From Wocania arenilitoris (GTDB lineage Bacteria > Bacteroidota > Bacteroidia > Flavobacteriales > Flavobacteriaceae): a stretch of 64,000 bases of DNA. The translations under genes were made by a program, and so were the position numbers. The stretch's first letter is position 1. The number at the start of each line of letters is the position of its first letter. The notes under the pieces were generated by a model. That model was not told where the DNA came from. It was given only the letters and a program-made list of their open reading frames with translations, and searched no databases. Below are positions 36,572 through 46,699 of the stretch, piece by piece. Where the stretch lies: NCBI RefSeq assembly GCF_021728535.1, contig NZ_JAKKDU010000011.1:1-64000 (forward strand), in the 5' to 3' direction.

Positions 36572-38509
36572 TTATTTATTTATTTTAAAAATATGAAACG
36601 GTAAGGTTGGATGCAATTCAACAAAATTCCACTCGCCTTGCCAATTATAACTACTATTAGTTATTAAATCTTTAACTTGAAATTGTTGATTACCATCAAT
36701 TCCTAAATCTTGCAACGGAACTTGAACAGTGCCTTGTTGCATGCCATAATCGTCTAAACTTATAATGATTAAAAGTTGATTTGTCTTGGCATCATTCCAT
36801 TTATAAAATGCTAATAAATTATTGTTTTCGATGTAACAAAACTTAATGTTGTTTGTTTGTTGAAGGGCTTCGTTTTGATGTCTTATGTGATTGATTTTTG
36901 AAATAACAGTGATAAGTTTGTTTTCAATAATCCAATCATAGTGGGTAAATTGGAATTTTTCAGAGTTGTTATATTCTTCGCGCCCAAGTAAGGCATCGCT
37001 TAACATATATTCGTAAACTGGACCGTAAATTCCAATACTAGAACTTAAAGTAGCCGCTAAAACATAACGTTGTATGTGTTTAGATTCGTTTGCGCCTTGT
37101 AAATGAAAAGGGTTAATATCTGGAGTATTTGGCCAAAAATTAGGCTGCATATATTCTCGAGATTCTCCTTTGGTTAATTCTTCAACGTATTCTGTAAGTT
37201 CTTGTTTAGAATTTCTCCAGGTAAAATAGGTATAAGATTGTGTATAGCCTTGTTTTGCCAATTGTTGCATTACTTTTGGGGCAGTAAATGCCTCGGCTAA
37301 AAATATAACATCGGGGTGTTTAGCTTTTACATTTTCTATAATCCAATGCCAAAAGTAGAAGGGTTTGGTGTGCGGGTTATCTACCCTAAACACATGTATT
37401 CCGCAATCTATCCAATATAAGAGAATATCTAAGCACTCTTGCCAAAGGGCTTTATAATCTTTCGTTTCCCAATAAATAGGTAAAATATCTTGATACTTTT
37501 TTGGGGGGTTTTCAGCATATTGAACAGTGCCATCTGGACGCCATTTAAACCATGTTGGGTGCTCTTTTACCCAAGGATGATCGGGAGCTGCTTGTAAGGC
37601 ATAATCCATAGCAATTTCAATATTATGTGCTTTTGCTTTTTGGATTAGTGCTTTAAAATCATCAATAGTTCCTAGTTCTGGATGAATGTCTTTATGCCCG
37701 CCAAATTTTGAGCCAATACCCCAGGTAGAACCTACATCGCCATCAAAAGCTTCGGTGGTGTTATTTTTACCTTTTCGGTTTACTTCTCCAATGGGATGAA
37801 TAGGAGGTAAGTATAAGGTGTCGAAGCCCATTTTTTCAATTCTTGGCAATAAACGTTCGCAATCTTTAAACGTACCATGAACACCTTTGTGTTCTGAAGC
37901 TGAGCGCGGAAAAAACTCGTACCACGTACTAAAACGCGCTTTTTTTCTATCTACATAAACTTTATATTCGTCAGATGTGTTTGCTAATATTTTTTGAGGG
38001 TACTTAGTAAAAATATCATGTAACCTTTCGCTTTGCGCTTCATTTATTGCTTCATCATAGTTTTCTTCATTAGCAAAAATATTGATGAGGTAATCAAAAT
38101 AAAACGAATCATTTTTATCAACACTACTTTTTATAGCTTTAAGATGTTCAATACCTTCTAATAATTCAGATTTTACATGCTGACCATCTTCTATTTTTCT
38201 TTCAATACCATGTTGCCAGTTAAGAGCATAATCTACCCAAGCTTCAACTTTATAGGTATAAAACCCTTGTTTTTCAACTGTAAAAGACCCTTTCCACTCG
38301 TTGTTTGCATCTAAATAAAGGCGAGTTTCGCTCCATTTTTTTGCCTTTTTGTGTTTGTAAAGTATTGATGCAGCAAGAACATCGTGCCCATCTGCTAGAA
38401 TATGAGCTTCAATATTTACTACTTCATTAATTATTCTTTTAATGAAAAACTCGCCATTATTAATTTTAGGCGACACATAATCTATAACAACTCTCCTTTG
38501 GTTTTGCAT
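36572..38509 (-). CDS. glgE: GlgE, alpha-1,4-glucan:maltose-1-phosphate maltosyltransferase
   Basis: This 645-residue GH13_3 protein extends alpha-1,4-glucan with maltosyl units from maltose-1-phosphate. The N-terminal part (~1-185) has the family's beta domain and helical insert. The donor-site loop NPPKKYQDILPIYW (Lys338-Asp341) and the catalytic motif IHVFRVDNPHTKP (nucleophile Asp377) are diagnostic of GlgE and not of ordinary amylases. The acid is Glu406 in FLAEAFTAPK. FSTWYEFFPRS and GVHGTFKDCERLLP are other GlgE hallmarks. It lies between glgB and glgC. Confidence 0.95.
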   Translation of the reverse strand: MQNQRRVVIDYVSPKINNGEFFIKRIINEVVNIEAHILADGHDVLAASILYKHKKAKKWSETRLYLDANNEWKGSFTVEKQGFYTYKVEAWVDYALNWQHGIERKIEDGQHVKSELLEGIEHLKAIKSSVDKNDSFYFDYLINIFANEENYDEAINEAQSERLHDIFTKYPQKILANTSDEYKVYVDRKKARFSTWYEFFPRSASEHKGVHGTFKDCERLLPRIEKMGFDTLYLPPIHPIGEVNRKGKNNTTEAFDGDVGSTWGIGSKFGGHKDIHPELGTIDDFKALIQKAKAHNIEIAMDYALQAAPDHPWVKEHPTWFKWRPDGTVQYAENPPKKYQDILPIYWETKDYKALWQECLDILLYWIDCGIHVFRVDNPHTKPFYFWHWIIENVKAKHPDVIFLAEAFTAPKVMQQLAKQGYTQSYTYFTWRNSKQELTEYVEELTKGESREYMQPNFWPNTPDINPFHLQGANESKHIQRYVLAATLSSSIGIYGPVYEYMLSDALLGREEYNNSEKFQFTHYDWIIENKLITVISKINHIRHQNEALQQTNNIKFCYIENNNLLAFYKWNDAKTNQLLIIISLDDYGMQQGTVQVPLQDLGIDGNQQFQVKDLITNSSYNWQGEWNFVELHPTLPFHIFKINK

Positions 38510-38628
38510 TATAATGTATGGTTTAAAAGGTGCACAAAATTAGTGAATAAAGTAATGACTTTACTAGAAAAAGTATCGTAAACCTTGATAAAACACCTGG
38601 TTTTTAATAAGTTAGTCTCATAAAATGG

Positions 38629-39894
38629 TTAAATAACATAACCTTTTGGAATAATAGCGCCTTTTTTTAAGACAACTATGCCGTCTTTAATAACATACAT
38701 GTCGGTTTCTTTGTCTTTAAGGTGTTTTCCGCCATTAATTCTAACATCGTCACCAATGCGACAATTTTTATCTATAATGGCATTTTTAATAAAGCAACGT
38801 TGACCAATACCCATAAGAATTTCTATGTTATCATTATTAATTTGTTCAAGAGTTTCATAATGATCAGACCCCATCATATAGGTATTAATAACAGTAGATT
38901 CGTCTCCAATTCTAGAGCGAATGCCGATAACAGATTGCTCTATTTTAGCAGCGCTTATAATACATCCCTCGGCTATAACTGCTTTTTCTAACATGGTTCC
39001 AGCTATTTTTGAAGTTGGTAACATTCGGGCATGTGTGTAGATGCGCTTCTTTTTGTCGTAAAGATTAAAATCTGGAATATCGGCAGTTAAACCAATGTTG
39101 GCTTCAAAAAAAGAATCTATATTTCCTATATCTGTCCAATATCCTTCATATTGATAACTTAGGGTTTTGTGTTTGTCTATGCTTTTTGGAATAATCTCTT
39201 TGCCAAAATCTATGGTCGATTTGTCTTTCATCAATTCAATAAGCAAATCCTTATTAAAAATGTATATACCCATTGAGGCTAGATAATTTCTGCCTTGGCC
39301 TTTCATTTCGTCGCTTACCTCTGATGTCCAATCTGGTAATAAACTAGCATCAGGTTTTTCAATAAAAGAGGTAATTACATTGTTGTCATCAGATTTTAAA
39401 ATTCCAAAACTAGTAGCGTCTTTTTTGTTAACTGGAATGGTGGCAATTGATATTTTTGCACCACTTTCTTCATGGGCTTGTATCATGGCATCATAATCCA
39501 TTTGATACAATTGATCGCCCGAAAGGATTAAGGCATACTCAAAATCGTGTCTCATAAAATGATGCATGCTTTGGCGAACAGCATCTGCAGTACCTTGAAA
39601 CCACCCTTTGTTATCTGGGGTTTGCTCAGCAGCCAAAACGTCTACAAAAGCAGAGCTAAAAAAACTAAAATGATAGGTGTTTTTTATATGGCGATTTAAT
39701 GATGCAGAATTAAACTGGGTTAACACATATATGCGTTTTATATCTGCATTAATACAGTTTGAAATAGGGATGTCAACCAATCTATATTTTCCAGCAATAG
39801 GAACTGCTGGTTTAGATCTTTTCTCTGTTAATGGATATAATCTTGAGCCTTGTCCGCCTCCTAAAATAATCGATAAAACTTTGTTATTTATCAT
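38629..39894 (-). CDS. glgC: Glucose-1-phosphate adenylyltransferase
   Basis: The 421-residue enzyme makes ADP-glucose from ATP and glucose-1-phosphate. The nucleotidyltransferase motif is LSIILGGGQGSRLYPLTEKRSKPAVP (split here as GGGQGSRLYPL plus KRSKPAVP). GYWTDIGNIDSFFEANI and GMGIYI-like SMGIYIFNKDLL are typical. The C-terminal left-handed beta-helix (~300-421) is intact. ADP-glucose would be used by the neighbouring GlgM-like transferase. The frame is in a block with that gene, 28 bp apart. Confidence 0.95.
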   Translation of the reverse strand: MINNKVLSIILGGGQGSRLYPLTEKRSKPAVPIAGKYRLVDIPISNCINADIKRIYVLTQFNSASLNRHIKNTYHFSFFSSAFVDVLAAEQTPDNKGWFQGTADAVRQSMHHFMRHDFEYALILSGDQLYQMDYDAMIQAHEESGAKISIATIPVNKKDATSFGILKSDDNNVITSFIEKPDASLLPDWTSEVSDEMKGQGRNYLASMGIYIFNKDLLIELMKDKSTIDFGKEIIPKSIDKHKTLSYQYEGYWTDIGNIDSFFEANIGLTADIPDFNLYDKKKRIYTHARMLPTSKIAGTMLEKAVIAEGCIISAAKIEQSVIGIRSRIGDESTVINTYMMGSDHYETLEQINNDNIEILMGIGQRCFIKNAIIDKNCRIGDDVRINGGKHLKDKETDMYVIKDGIVVLKKGAIIPKGYVI

Positions 39895-39922
39895 AATAGT
39901 TGTTTATAGTGATTAGTTGATA

Positions 39923-41125
39923 TTATATTAAAGATTTGTAGAGCGCCTCAACTTGTTTAGCAATAGCTACCCAATCAAAATGTTCTTCAACACGTTTTCG
40001 TCCGTTTACCGCCATGGCGTTTCTTAACTCATCGTTACTTATAACGGTATTAATTCCGTTAGCTAAATCTCTTGAAAATTTATCTGGATTCACAGGCTCA
40101 AAAGGAGCGGCATCTTGTTGTTCTAAAGGAATTAAAACCCCTGTTTCATTTTGCACCACAACTTCTTTTATACCGCCAACAGCACTTGCAACCACCGCAG
40201 TATTACAAGCCATGGCCTCAATATTTATAATTCCAAAAGGCTCATAAATAGAAGGGCAACAAAATACATCAGCATGAGAGTATAATTGAATAACCTCTTT
40301 TTTGTCAAGCATTTTGTCAATCCAAATGATATTATCTCTAGTTTTTTTAACTTCATTAACAGCATCTTCCATTTCTTTACCTATCTCTGGCGTATCTGGT
40401 GCACCAGCGCAAAGTACTATTTGTGTATCAGCATCTATATATTTTATGGCGTTTACTAAATGAATAATACCTTTTTGCCTAGTAATTCTGCCTACAAAAA
40501 GTACATAGGGTTTTGTTTTATCTATACCATATTCATCTAAAGTTGATGTTTCGTTAGTAACCACATACTCTTGAAGATTGATACCATTATAGATAACTTT
40601 AACTTTATCTTCATCCACATTAAAATGTTTTAAAACATCTTCTTTAGTTTCTTCTGATACAGCAATAAGAGCATCTGCCATTTCAATAGCCGTTTTTTCA
40701 ACCCAAGAAGACGCATCATAACCTCTACCTAACTGCTCGCGTTTCCATGGGCGCAAGGGCTCCAACGAATGCGTTGTTATTACTAAAGGCGTGCCATAGC
40801 ATAATTTTGAAATAATGCCAGCAAAATGAGCATACCATGTATGGCAATGTACAACATCGGCATCAATAGCATTCGTGTTCATATGAAGCGATGTGCTTAA
40901 TGTTTTAAAAACAGATTTTAACTTATCATCAGCATTTTTAAAAACACCATCTTCAAAAGGGAAACCTTTAACGTTTAAGGTGTCATTTTTAGAATCTTGG
41001 TCGCCAAAACACCTAACATCTACATGGATTAATTTTGCTAATTCAGCAGCCAAATATTCAACATGAACTCCAGCGCCACCATAAACATAAGGTGGAAATT
41101 CTCTAGTAAAAAAAAGTGCTTTCAT
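39923..41125 (-). CDS. glgM: GlgM-like GT4 transferase (maltose-1-phosphate synthase, often called GlgA)
   Basis: The 400-residue GT4 glycosyltransferase starts with REFPPYVYGGAGVHVEYLA. It carries ITTHSLEPLRPWKREQLG, FVGRITRQKGIIHLV and the E-x7-E donor motif in SIYEPFGIINIEAMA. These segments and the length are those of mycobacterial GlgM (Rv1212c-type, ~390 residues). Classical GT5 GlgA is about 480 residues with a KTGGL start, which is absent here. GlgM joins ADP-glucose and glucose-1-phosphate to maltose-1-phosphate. Next to GlgC and GlgE, that is the likeliest activity; a glycogen synthase role remains possible. Confidence 0.85.
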   Translation of the reverse strand: MKALFFTREFPPYVYGGAGVHVEYLAAELAKLIHVDVRCFGDQDSKNDTLNVKGFPFEDGVFKNADDKLKSVFKTLSTSLHMNTNAIDADVVHCHTWYAHFAGIISKLCYGTPLVITTHSLEPLRPWKREQLGRGYDASSWVEKTAIEMADALIAVSEETKEDVLKHFNVDEDKVKVIYNGINLQEYVVTNETSTLDEYGIDKTKPYVLFVGRITRQKGIIHLVNAIKYIDADTQIVLCAGAPDTPEIGKEMEDAVNEVKKTRDNIIWIDKMLDKKEVIQLYSHADVFCCPSIYEPFGIINIEAMACNTAVVASAVGGIKEVVVQNETGVLIPLEQQDAAPFEPVNPDKFSRDLANGINTVISNDELRNAMAVNGRKRVEEHFDWVAIAKQVEALYKSLI

Positions 41126-41215
41126 AAAATGATTACTTAAGATGTAATTATATAAATTTTGCTTGTTTTAGCAAGTTTTATTTAAAACGAAATTGGGCGT
41201 GCGATTATAAACTTA

Positions 41216-41223
41216 CAAAAATA
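41216..41223 (-). promoter_or_regulatory. Candidate -7 box for the glucan operon
   Basis: TATTTTTG on the minus strand, an exact TAnnTTTG match, lies ~90 bp before the GlgM start. A second match is at 41260-41267. No clear -33 element accompanies either. Confidence 0.3.
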
Positions 41224-41356
41224 TTGTATTAATGTCTATTGGAAAAGCATGTTTTTAAGCAAAAATATAATTTTGAATATCTAATTATTAAAACTTAAAA
41301 AAATAAGATATTAATAATCAAAGTCTTATATAATTTTAATTTTTTAAATAGGCGTT

Positions 41357-43153
41357 TTAATCATTTAACTTTAAAACAGCCATAAACGCCTGTTGAGGTA
41401 TCTCTACATTACCCACTTGTCGCATACGCTTTTTACCTTTTTTCTGTTTTTCCAGAAGTTTACGCTTACGCGAAATATCACCACCATAACACTTAGCTGT
41501 TACGTCTTTACGTAAGGCTTTAACGGTTTCTCTAGAGATAATTTTGGCTCCAATAGCAGCTTGTATTGGAATATCAAATTGCTGGCGCGGGATGAGTTCC
41601 TTTAATTTCTCACACATTTTACGCCCAATATGTTGTGCATTTTCAGCATGAATTAGTGCAGATAAAGCATCGACAGATTGCGCATTTAATAAAATATCTA
41701 AACGCACCAATTTTGAAGGTTTCATCCCAATTGGGTGATAATCAAAAGAGGCATAGCCTTTAGAAACGGTTTTCAATCTGTCATAAAAATCAAAAACGAT
41801 TTCTGCTAATGGCATTTCAAAAGTTAATTCAACCCGTTCTGTAGTCAAATAGGTTTGGTTTACAATGAGCCCACGTTTTTCAATACATAACGACATAACA
41901 TTACCAACAAAGTCTGATTTTGTAATAATAGTTGCCTTAATAAAAGGTTCCTCTACACGATTTAACGTAGAAGGTTCGGGCAAATCAGAAGGATTGTTTA
42001 CAACAATGATCTCATCTGGATTTTTATTGGTAAATGCATGGTAAGAAACATTGGGAACGGTAGTAATCACAGTCATATCAAACTCACGCTCTAAGCGTTC
42101 TTGTATAATTTCCATGTGAAGCATACCTAAAAACCCACAACGGAAACCAAAACCTAATGCCGCAGAACTTTCTGGCTGAAATACCAAAGAGGCATCATTA
42201 AGTTGTAATTTTTCCATAGAAGCCCGAAGTTCCTCATAATCTTCAGTATCAACAGGATAAATACCTGCAAATACCATAGGTTTTACATCTTCAAAACCTT
42301 CAATAATATTGGTTGTTGGTTTCGCAAAATCGGTAATGGTATCACCTACTTTTACTTCTTTAGCCGTTTTAATTCCTGTAATTAAATAGCCAACGTCGCC
42401 AGTTTTTACACTTTGTTTTGCTACTTGGTTAAGTTTTAAAGTTCCTACTTCATCAGCATAGTAATCTTTATTTGTAGCGACAAACTTAATGTGCTGCCCT
42501 TTTTTAATTTCGCCATTAAACACTCTAAAATAAGTTTCTATACCACGAAAAGTATTGTAAACGGAATCAAAAATTAAGGCTTGCAAAGGTGCATTTGGAT
42601 CACCTTTTGGGGCAGGGACACGATCAATAATGGCTGCTAAAATATTATCGACACCAAAACCTGTTTTCCCACTTGCATGAATGACTTCTTCTGGGTCGCA
42701 ACCTAATAAATCTACAATATCATCAGTTACTTCCTCTGGGTTAGCACTTGGTAAATCGACTTTATTTAATACGGGAATAATTTCTAAATCGTTTTCTAAA
42801 GCTAAGTATAAATTAGAAATAGTTTGTGCCTGTATGCTTTGTGCTGCATCTACAATTAATAAAGCGCCTTCGCACGCAGCTATAGAACGAGATACTTCAT
42901 ATGAAAAATCTACATGACCAGGAGTATCAATTAAATTTAGAATGTATTTTTCTCCTTCATATTCATAATCCATTTGAATAGCATGCGACTTGATTGTAAT
43001 TCCACGTTCGCGCTCTAAATCCATACTGTCTAATAGCTGATCTTGTTGCTCTCTGGCAGTTACTGAACCCGTAAAATCTAATAAGCGGTCTGCAAGCGTG
43101 CTCTTACCGTGATCAATATGTGCAATAATGCAAAAGTTTCTGATATTCTTCAT
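41357..43153 (-). CDS. lepA: Elongation factor 4 (LepA)
   Basis: The 598-residue translational GTPase back-translocates ribosomes. G1 motif [10 protein letters not shown] at residues 10-19, G3 DTPGHVDFS and G4 NKVDLPSA are present. The C-terminal LepA-specific domain (from ~400) ends with a basic segment, [19 protein letters not shown], that is unique to the family. The length is standard. It stands alone, 231 bp from the glucan cluster, with no sign of an operon. Confidence 0.97.
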   Translation of the reverse strand: MKNIRNFCIIAHIDHGKSTLADRLLDFTGSVTAREQQDQLLDSMDLERERGITIKSHAIQMDYEYEGEKYILNLIDTPGHVDFSYEVSRSIAACEGALLIVDAAQSIQAQTISNLYLALENDLEIIPVLNKVDLPSANPEEVTDDIVDLLGCDPEEVIHASGKTGFGVDNILAAIIDRVPAPKGDPNAPLQALIFDSVYNTFRGIETYFRVFNGEIKKGQHIKFVATNKDYYADEVGTLKLNQVAKQSVKTGDVGYLITGIKTAKEVKVGDTITDFAKPTTNIIEGFEDVKPMVFAGIYPVDTEDYEELRASMEKLQLNDASLVFQPESSAALGFGFRCGFLGMLHMEIIQERLEREFDMTVITTVPNVSYHAFTNKNPDEIIVVNNPSDLPEPSTLNRVEEPFIKATIITKSDFVGNVMSLCIEKRGLIVNQTYLTTERVELTFEMPLAEIVFDFYDRLKTVSKGYASFDYHPIGMKPSKLVRLDILLNAQSVDALSALIHAENAQHIGRKMCEKLKELIPRQQFDIPIQAAIGAKIISRETVKALRKDVTAKCYGGDISRKRKLLEKQKKGKKRMRQVGNVEIPQQAFMAVLKLND

Positions 43154-43255
43154 AAAGTATTCTATATATCCTTGATGGAATGTGCAAATATAGATGTTTT
43201 TTTAATCAGAGGACTGAGATTTATGAACCAGAAAGGTCTTTTTAATAAAAAGCCT

Positions 43256-43263
43256 TAATTTTG
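43256..43263 (+). promoter_or_regulatory. Candidate -7 box for the dus gene
   Basis: TAATTTTG (exact TAnnTTTG) lies 18 bp before the ATG at 43282. I see no good -33 element at the proper distance. Confidence 0.3.
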
Positions 43264-43281
43264 ACACCAATATAAAATATA

Positions 43282-44277
43282 ATGGTTAAAATAGACAACA
43301 TAGAACTCCCAGATTTCCCATTGCTTTTAGCGCCAATGGAAGATGTTAGCGACCCACCATTTCGTGCGTTATGCAAAGAGCAAGGTGCTGATGTTGTTTA
43401 TACCGAGTTTGTAAGTAGCGAAGGCTTAATTCGTAACGCAGCCAAAAGCGTTATGAAGTTAGATATTTATGAAAAAGAACGACCAGTTGGTATTCAAATT
43501 TTTGGAGCAAATCTTGACAGTATGTTGCAAACCATTGATATTGTTGAAAAATCCAACCCCGATATTATTGATATTAATTTTGGATGCCCTGTAAAAAAAG
43601 TAGTGAGTAAAGGTGCTGGCGCAGGTATTTTAAAAGATATCTGTTTAATGGAAAAGTTGACTGCTGAAATGGTAAAACGCACCAATTTACCCATTACCGT
43701 AAAAACACGTTTGGGTTGGGATCATGACTCTATAAAAATTGTTGAGGTTGCTGAACGTTTGCAGGATGTAGGCTGTAAAGCCATTGCTATTCATGGGCGC
43801 ACGCGTGCTCAAATGTATAAAGGGGATGCTAATTGGAAACCTATTGCCGAAGTTAAAAACAACCCAAGAATGCATATTCCTGTGTTTGGGAATGGCGATA
43901 TTACAAGTCCAGAACGTGCCATGGAAATGCGCGATACTTACGGATTAGATGGCGCCATGATTGGTCGTGCTAGTATTGGTAATCCCTGGTTTTTTAAACA
44001 AGTAAAGCACTATTTTAAAACAGGCGAGCATTTAGCACCTATATCGCTTGAAGAACGTGTAGAAGCTGCGCGACGTCATTTACAAATGTCGATTGATTGG
44101 AAAGGCGAAATTTTAGGCGTTTTTGAAACGCGTCGTCATTATACCAATTACTTTAAAGGGATTCCGCACTTTAAAGAATACCGCATGAAAATGGTAACTA
44201 GCGATGATTCTAAAGATGTATTTGCAGCTTTTGATGAGGTATTGGATAAGTTTGCTGGGTATGAGTTTACGGAGTAG
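43282..44277 (+). CDS. dusB: tRNA-dihydrouridine synthase
   Basis: This 331-residue FMN enzyme reduces uridines in the tRNA D-loop. LLAPMEDVSDPPFRALCKEQGAD near the N terminus binds FMN, and DINFGCPVKKVVSKGAGAG carries the catalytic Cys (~residue 100). GCKAIAIHGRTRAQMYKG, GNGDI and GAMIGRASIGNPW are further landmarks. The DusB type is favoured by length and by the VVYTEFVSSEG start. It converges with the LolE-like permease gene. Confidence 0.93.
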   Translation: MVKIDNIELPDFPLLLAPMEDVSDPPFRALCKEQGADVVYTEFVSSEGLIRNAAKSVMKLDIYEKERPVGIQIFGANLDSMLQTIDIVEKSNPDIIDINFGCPVKKVVSKGAGAGILKDICLMEKLTAEMVKRTNLPITVKTRLGWDHDSIKIVEVAERLQDVGCKAIAIHGRTRAQMYKGDANWKPIAEVKNNPRMHIPVFGNGDITSPERAMEMRDTYGLDGAMIGRASIGNPWFFKQVKHYFKTGEHLAPISLEERVEAARRHLQMSIDWKGEILGVFETRRHYTNYFKGIPHFKEYRMKMVTSDDSKDVFAAFDEVLDKFAGYEFTE

Positions 44278-44330
44278 GTTTTTTACAAGACACGAATTAT
44301 ATTAATTTTCACGGATTAATTTTTTTTTAA

Positions 44331-45536
44331 TTATTGTGCTTGTACTAGTGATTTTGTAATACGTGCTGATGCTATTTTTGATGCTAGAATGCCTAAAACA
44401 GAAATGGTTATTAGTACTATAAAAAAGTTTTTAGTTTTTATGGTTACAGGATAAGCTAAGGATGGTGTTATCATAACTAAATCGAACATGTTTTGAAGCA
44501 CTAAAACTATTAATGCTAAACCTAAACCAACGAGTCCGCCTAAAACCGACATTAAAGCACCTTGAAAAAAGAATATTTTGCGAATATCTTTTATGGTAGC
44601 ACCTAAATTAAAAAGCGTGTTGAGTGATTTCTTTTTATCTAAAATCATCATGATTATGGAACCAATAACGTTAAATAGGGCAATGATTAAAACGAGTGTA
44701 AATATTAAATATACTGCTAGGTTTTCGCTATTTAGCATTTTGTATAAAGCATCGTTTAGTTGCGCACGGTTTTTTATAACAACCTTATCGCCTAAAATGG
44801 CTTGAATGTTTTGTTTTGCTTCAATCTCATCAGCACCATTGCTTAATTTAAACTCTATTGACGACACTTGATTAGGCTTATAGTTTAAAAGATTTTGTGC
44901 TAAATCTATAGAAGCAAAAACATAGGTGTCGTTTAAGTTTTCATTAATATCAAACACGCCAACATTAATGGCGTTAACTGTCTTAAAGGCATTTTTAGCA
45001 GAGGTTATTTGACCTCTTCCAGGTTTTGGTACATATAGGTTTATAGCTTTGGCATAATCTAAAACACCAAAAGACAAATTGTTTGAAATGCCCCAACCCA
45101 CTACAATTTGATTGGTTTTTTGATCGAGCCAACTACCTTGGCTAATAATCGAATCTATTGCAACAACGTTTTTAAAATTAGCATCAACACCTTTTATGGT
45201 TGCGAAATAGTTTTTATCGTTTGAAGCTACAATAACACGTTCTTCAATAACTTTTGAAAACACAGCAACATCATCTAAATCATTTAGTTTATTAAGCTCC
45301 TCTCCAGTAATAACAAAAGACTTTCCTGTAGCCGTTTCAGCTTTTAAATCGGGGTCGACAATTGTAGAGAATTGTAAAGTAAAATCTTTTAAACCTGCAA
45401 AACCAGAAAGCACTATAAACAACGAAGCAGCACCTAAAATAATACCTATAATGGCAATAATACTAATAATGTTAATGGCATTGTTACTGCTTTTTGAGCG
45501 TAAATAACGTTGTGCTATATATAGTGAAACATTCAT
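44331..45536 (-). CDS. LolC/LolE-like ABC transporter permease (FtsX family)
   Basis: The 401-residue protein has the MacB/FtsX layout: an N-terminal transmembrane helix (IISIIAIIGIILGAASLFIVLSGF), a long periplasmic domain (~45-265), and three C-terminal helices (LIFTLVLIIALFNVIGSIIMMILDKKK, then two more). It resembles permeases that release lipoproteins toward the outer membrane. No ATPase gene is adjacent, so its partner is encoded elsewhere. It lies 80 bp downstream of rbfA on the same strand, a common pairing in this family. Confidence 0.87.
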   Translation of the reverse strand: MNVSLYIAQRYLRSKSSNNAINIISIIAIIGIILGAASLFIVLSGFAGLKDFTLQFSTIVDPDLKAETATGKSFVITGEELNKLNDLDDVAVFSKVIEERVIVASNDKNYFATIKGVDANFKNVVAIDSIISQGSWLDQKTNQIVVGWGISNNLSFGVLDYAKAINLYVPKPGRGQITSAKNAFKTVNAINVGVFDINENLNDTYVFASIDLAQNLLNYKPNQVSSIEFKLSNGADEIEAKQNIQAILGDKVVIKNRAQLNDALYKMLNSENLAVYLIFTLVLIIALFNVIGSIIMMILDKKKSLNTLFNLGATIKDIRKIFFFQGALMSVLGGLVGLGLALIVLVLQNMFDLVMITPSLAYPVTIKTKNFFIVLITISVLGILASKIASARITKSLVQAQ

Positions 45537-45616
45537 GCCTTTAAATATAAAAAGAAAAATGAGCTTTACTCTAAAAATAGAGGAGTAAATATACCGTGTT
45601 AGGTTCTTTTTAAAAA

Positions 45617-46015
45617 CTAAGATTTTTTTCTTTTTTCAAGAAAAGAAGGATCTTTTATTGGGTTGTCTCCATCTTTTAAAGATTTATCTATTAGATCGAT
45701 ATACTCTAAAGAATCATCTATAAAAAACTCCAATTGCGGCATGCGCCTTAATTGTTTTTTGGTGCGTTGAGCCAATTCATGACGAATTAAAGCCGTATTA
45801 GATTTTATACCTTCAACGAGCTCTTTAGCTTTGTTATTAGGGAAAATACTCAAATACACTTTAGCTACAGAAAGGTCTACAGTAACCTTTACTTTGGTAA
45901 CCGAAATTAAAACACCTTGCATGCCACCTTGCGTAGCAGCACGTTGTAAAACATCAACTAAATCGCGTTGTAAAACTGATGCTATTTTTTTTTGTCTTTG
46001 ACTTTCTTGTTCCAC
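45617..46015 (-). CDS. rbfA: Ribosome-binding factor A
   Basis: The 132-residue protein binds the 30S subunit and aids 16S maturation. It has the KH-like fold with QKKIASVLQRDLVDVL at the start, VTKVKVTVDLSVAKVYLSIFP in the middle and LRRMPQLEFFIDDSLEY near the C terminus. The length is normal. It is followed by the LolE-like permease gene and starts divergently from mce. Confidence 0.94.
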   Translation of the reverse strand: MEQESQRQKKIASVLQRDLVDVLQRAATQGGMQGVLISVTKVKVTVDLSVAKVYLSIFPNNKAKELVEGIKSNTALIRHELAQRTKKQLRRMPQLEFFIDDSLEYIDLIDKSLKDGDNPIKDPSFLEKRKKS

Positions 46016-46156
46016 AGAATAAATTACTATTAGGTTGTAAAAATAACAGATATTTAAAGATTATCTTGCTTTTATAAGTGATTTTCGTATTTTGAAATAA
46101 AATTTAGATTTAATAATAAGATTTTCTTCTTCTAGGAAATGACACAAACAACAACA

Positions 46157-46561
46157 ATGAATAAAATTGAACATATAGGTATTGCTGTAAAAAGCCTTGA
46201 AAAATCTAGCGAATTGTTCTCTAAGCTATTTGGAAAAGCACATTATAAAGTAGAAGAAGTTGCTAGCGAAGGAGTAAAAACATCTTTTTTTAAAATAGGC
46301 GAAAATAAGATTGAATTACTAGAAGGCACAAATGATGACAGCCCTATCACTAAATTTATTGCGAAAAAAGGGGAGGGTATTCATCATATTGCTTTCGATG
46401 TAGATGATATACAAACCGAAATTAAACGTCTAAAAAAAGAAGGTTTTAAAGTATTAAACGAAACACCAAAAAATGGTGCAGACAACAAGTTAGTAGCTTT
46501 TTTACACCCTAAATCTTCAAATGGTGTTTTAATTGAGTTATGCCAAGAGATAAAGAGATAA
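46157..46561 (+). CDS. mce: Methylmalonyl-CoA epimerase
   Basis: The 134-residue VOC-fold enzyme interconverts (R)- and (S)-methylmalonyl-CoA in propionate metabolism. KIEHIGIAVKSLEKSSELF and GEGIHHIAFDVDDI hold metal-binding His residues, and VLIELCQ the C-terminal Glu ligand. I prefer the ATG at 46157 (MNKIEHIG), which matches the family start. An in-frame ATG at 46139 would add six residues and cannot be excluded. Confidence 0.92.
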   Translation: MNKIEHIGIAVKSLEKSSELFSKLFGKAHYKVEEVASEGVKTSFFKIGENKIELLEGTNDDSPITKFIAKKGEGIHHIAFDVDDIQTEIKRLKKEGFKVLNETPKNGADNKLVAFLHPKSSNGVLIELCQEIKR

Positions 46562-46566
46562 TTTTT

Positions 46567-46598
46567 CTTGCTAACAATTAAAATAAGTAGTAATATTG
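46567..46598 (+). promoter_or_regulatory. Probable promoter of the CAT tRNA gene
   Basis: TTG at 46568-46570 is followed after 20 nt by TAATATTG (46591-46598), one mismatch from TAnnTTTG, 12 bp before the tRNA. Confidence 0.45.
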
Positions 46599-46610
46599 CA
46601 CTCCAATTTC

Positions 46611-46684
46611 GGTCCTATAACTCAGTTGGTTAGAGTATCTGACTCATAATCAGAAAGTCCCTGGTTCGAGCCCAGGTGGGACCA
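46611..46684 (+). tRNA. tRNA with CAT anticodon (Met, or Ile2)
   Basis: The cloverleaf is complete: acceptor GGTCCTA with TGGGACC, anticodon stem TCTGA/TCAGA with loop CTCATAA, and T arm CTGGTTCGAGCCCAG. Discriminator A and no encoded CCA. CAT can be elongator tRNA-Met or lysidine-modified tRNA-Ile2. The C4-G69 and C5-G68 pairs resemble the E. coli Ile2 identity elements, so Ile2 remains possible. It is not an initiator. Confidence 0.9.
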
Positions 46685-46699
46685 CTTTTAGAGACTGTA

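Noticed and set aside
39923-41125. Plain GlgA glycogen synthase annotation for this gene
   Set aside because: Length (400 residues), GT4 E-x7-E motif and GlgM-like blocks do not fit GT5 GlgA; I kept a caveat because activity was not shown.
46611-46684. tRNA as an integration site for a mobile island
   Set aside because: No integrase, direct repeat of the tRNA 3' end or foreign block follows; only a terminator, a gene remnant and housekeeping genes.
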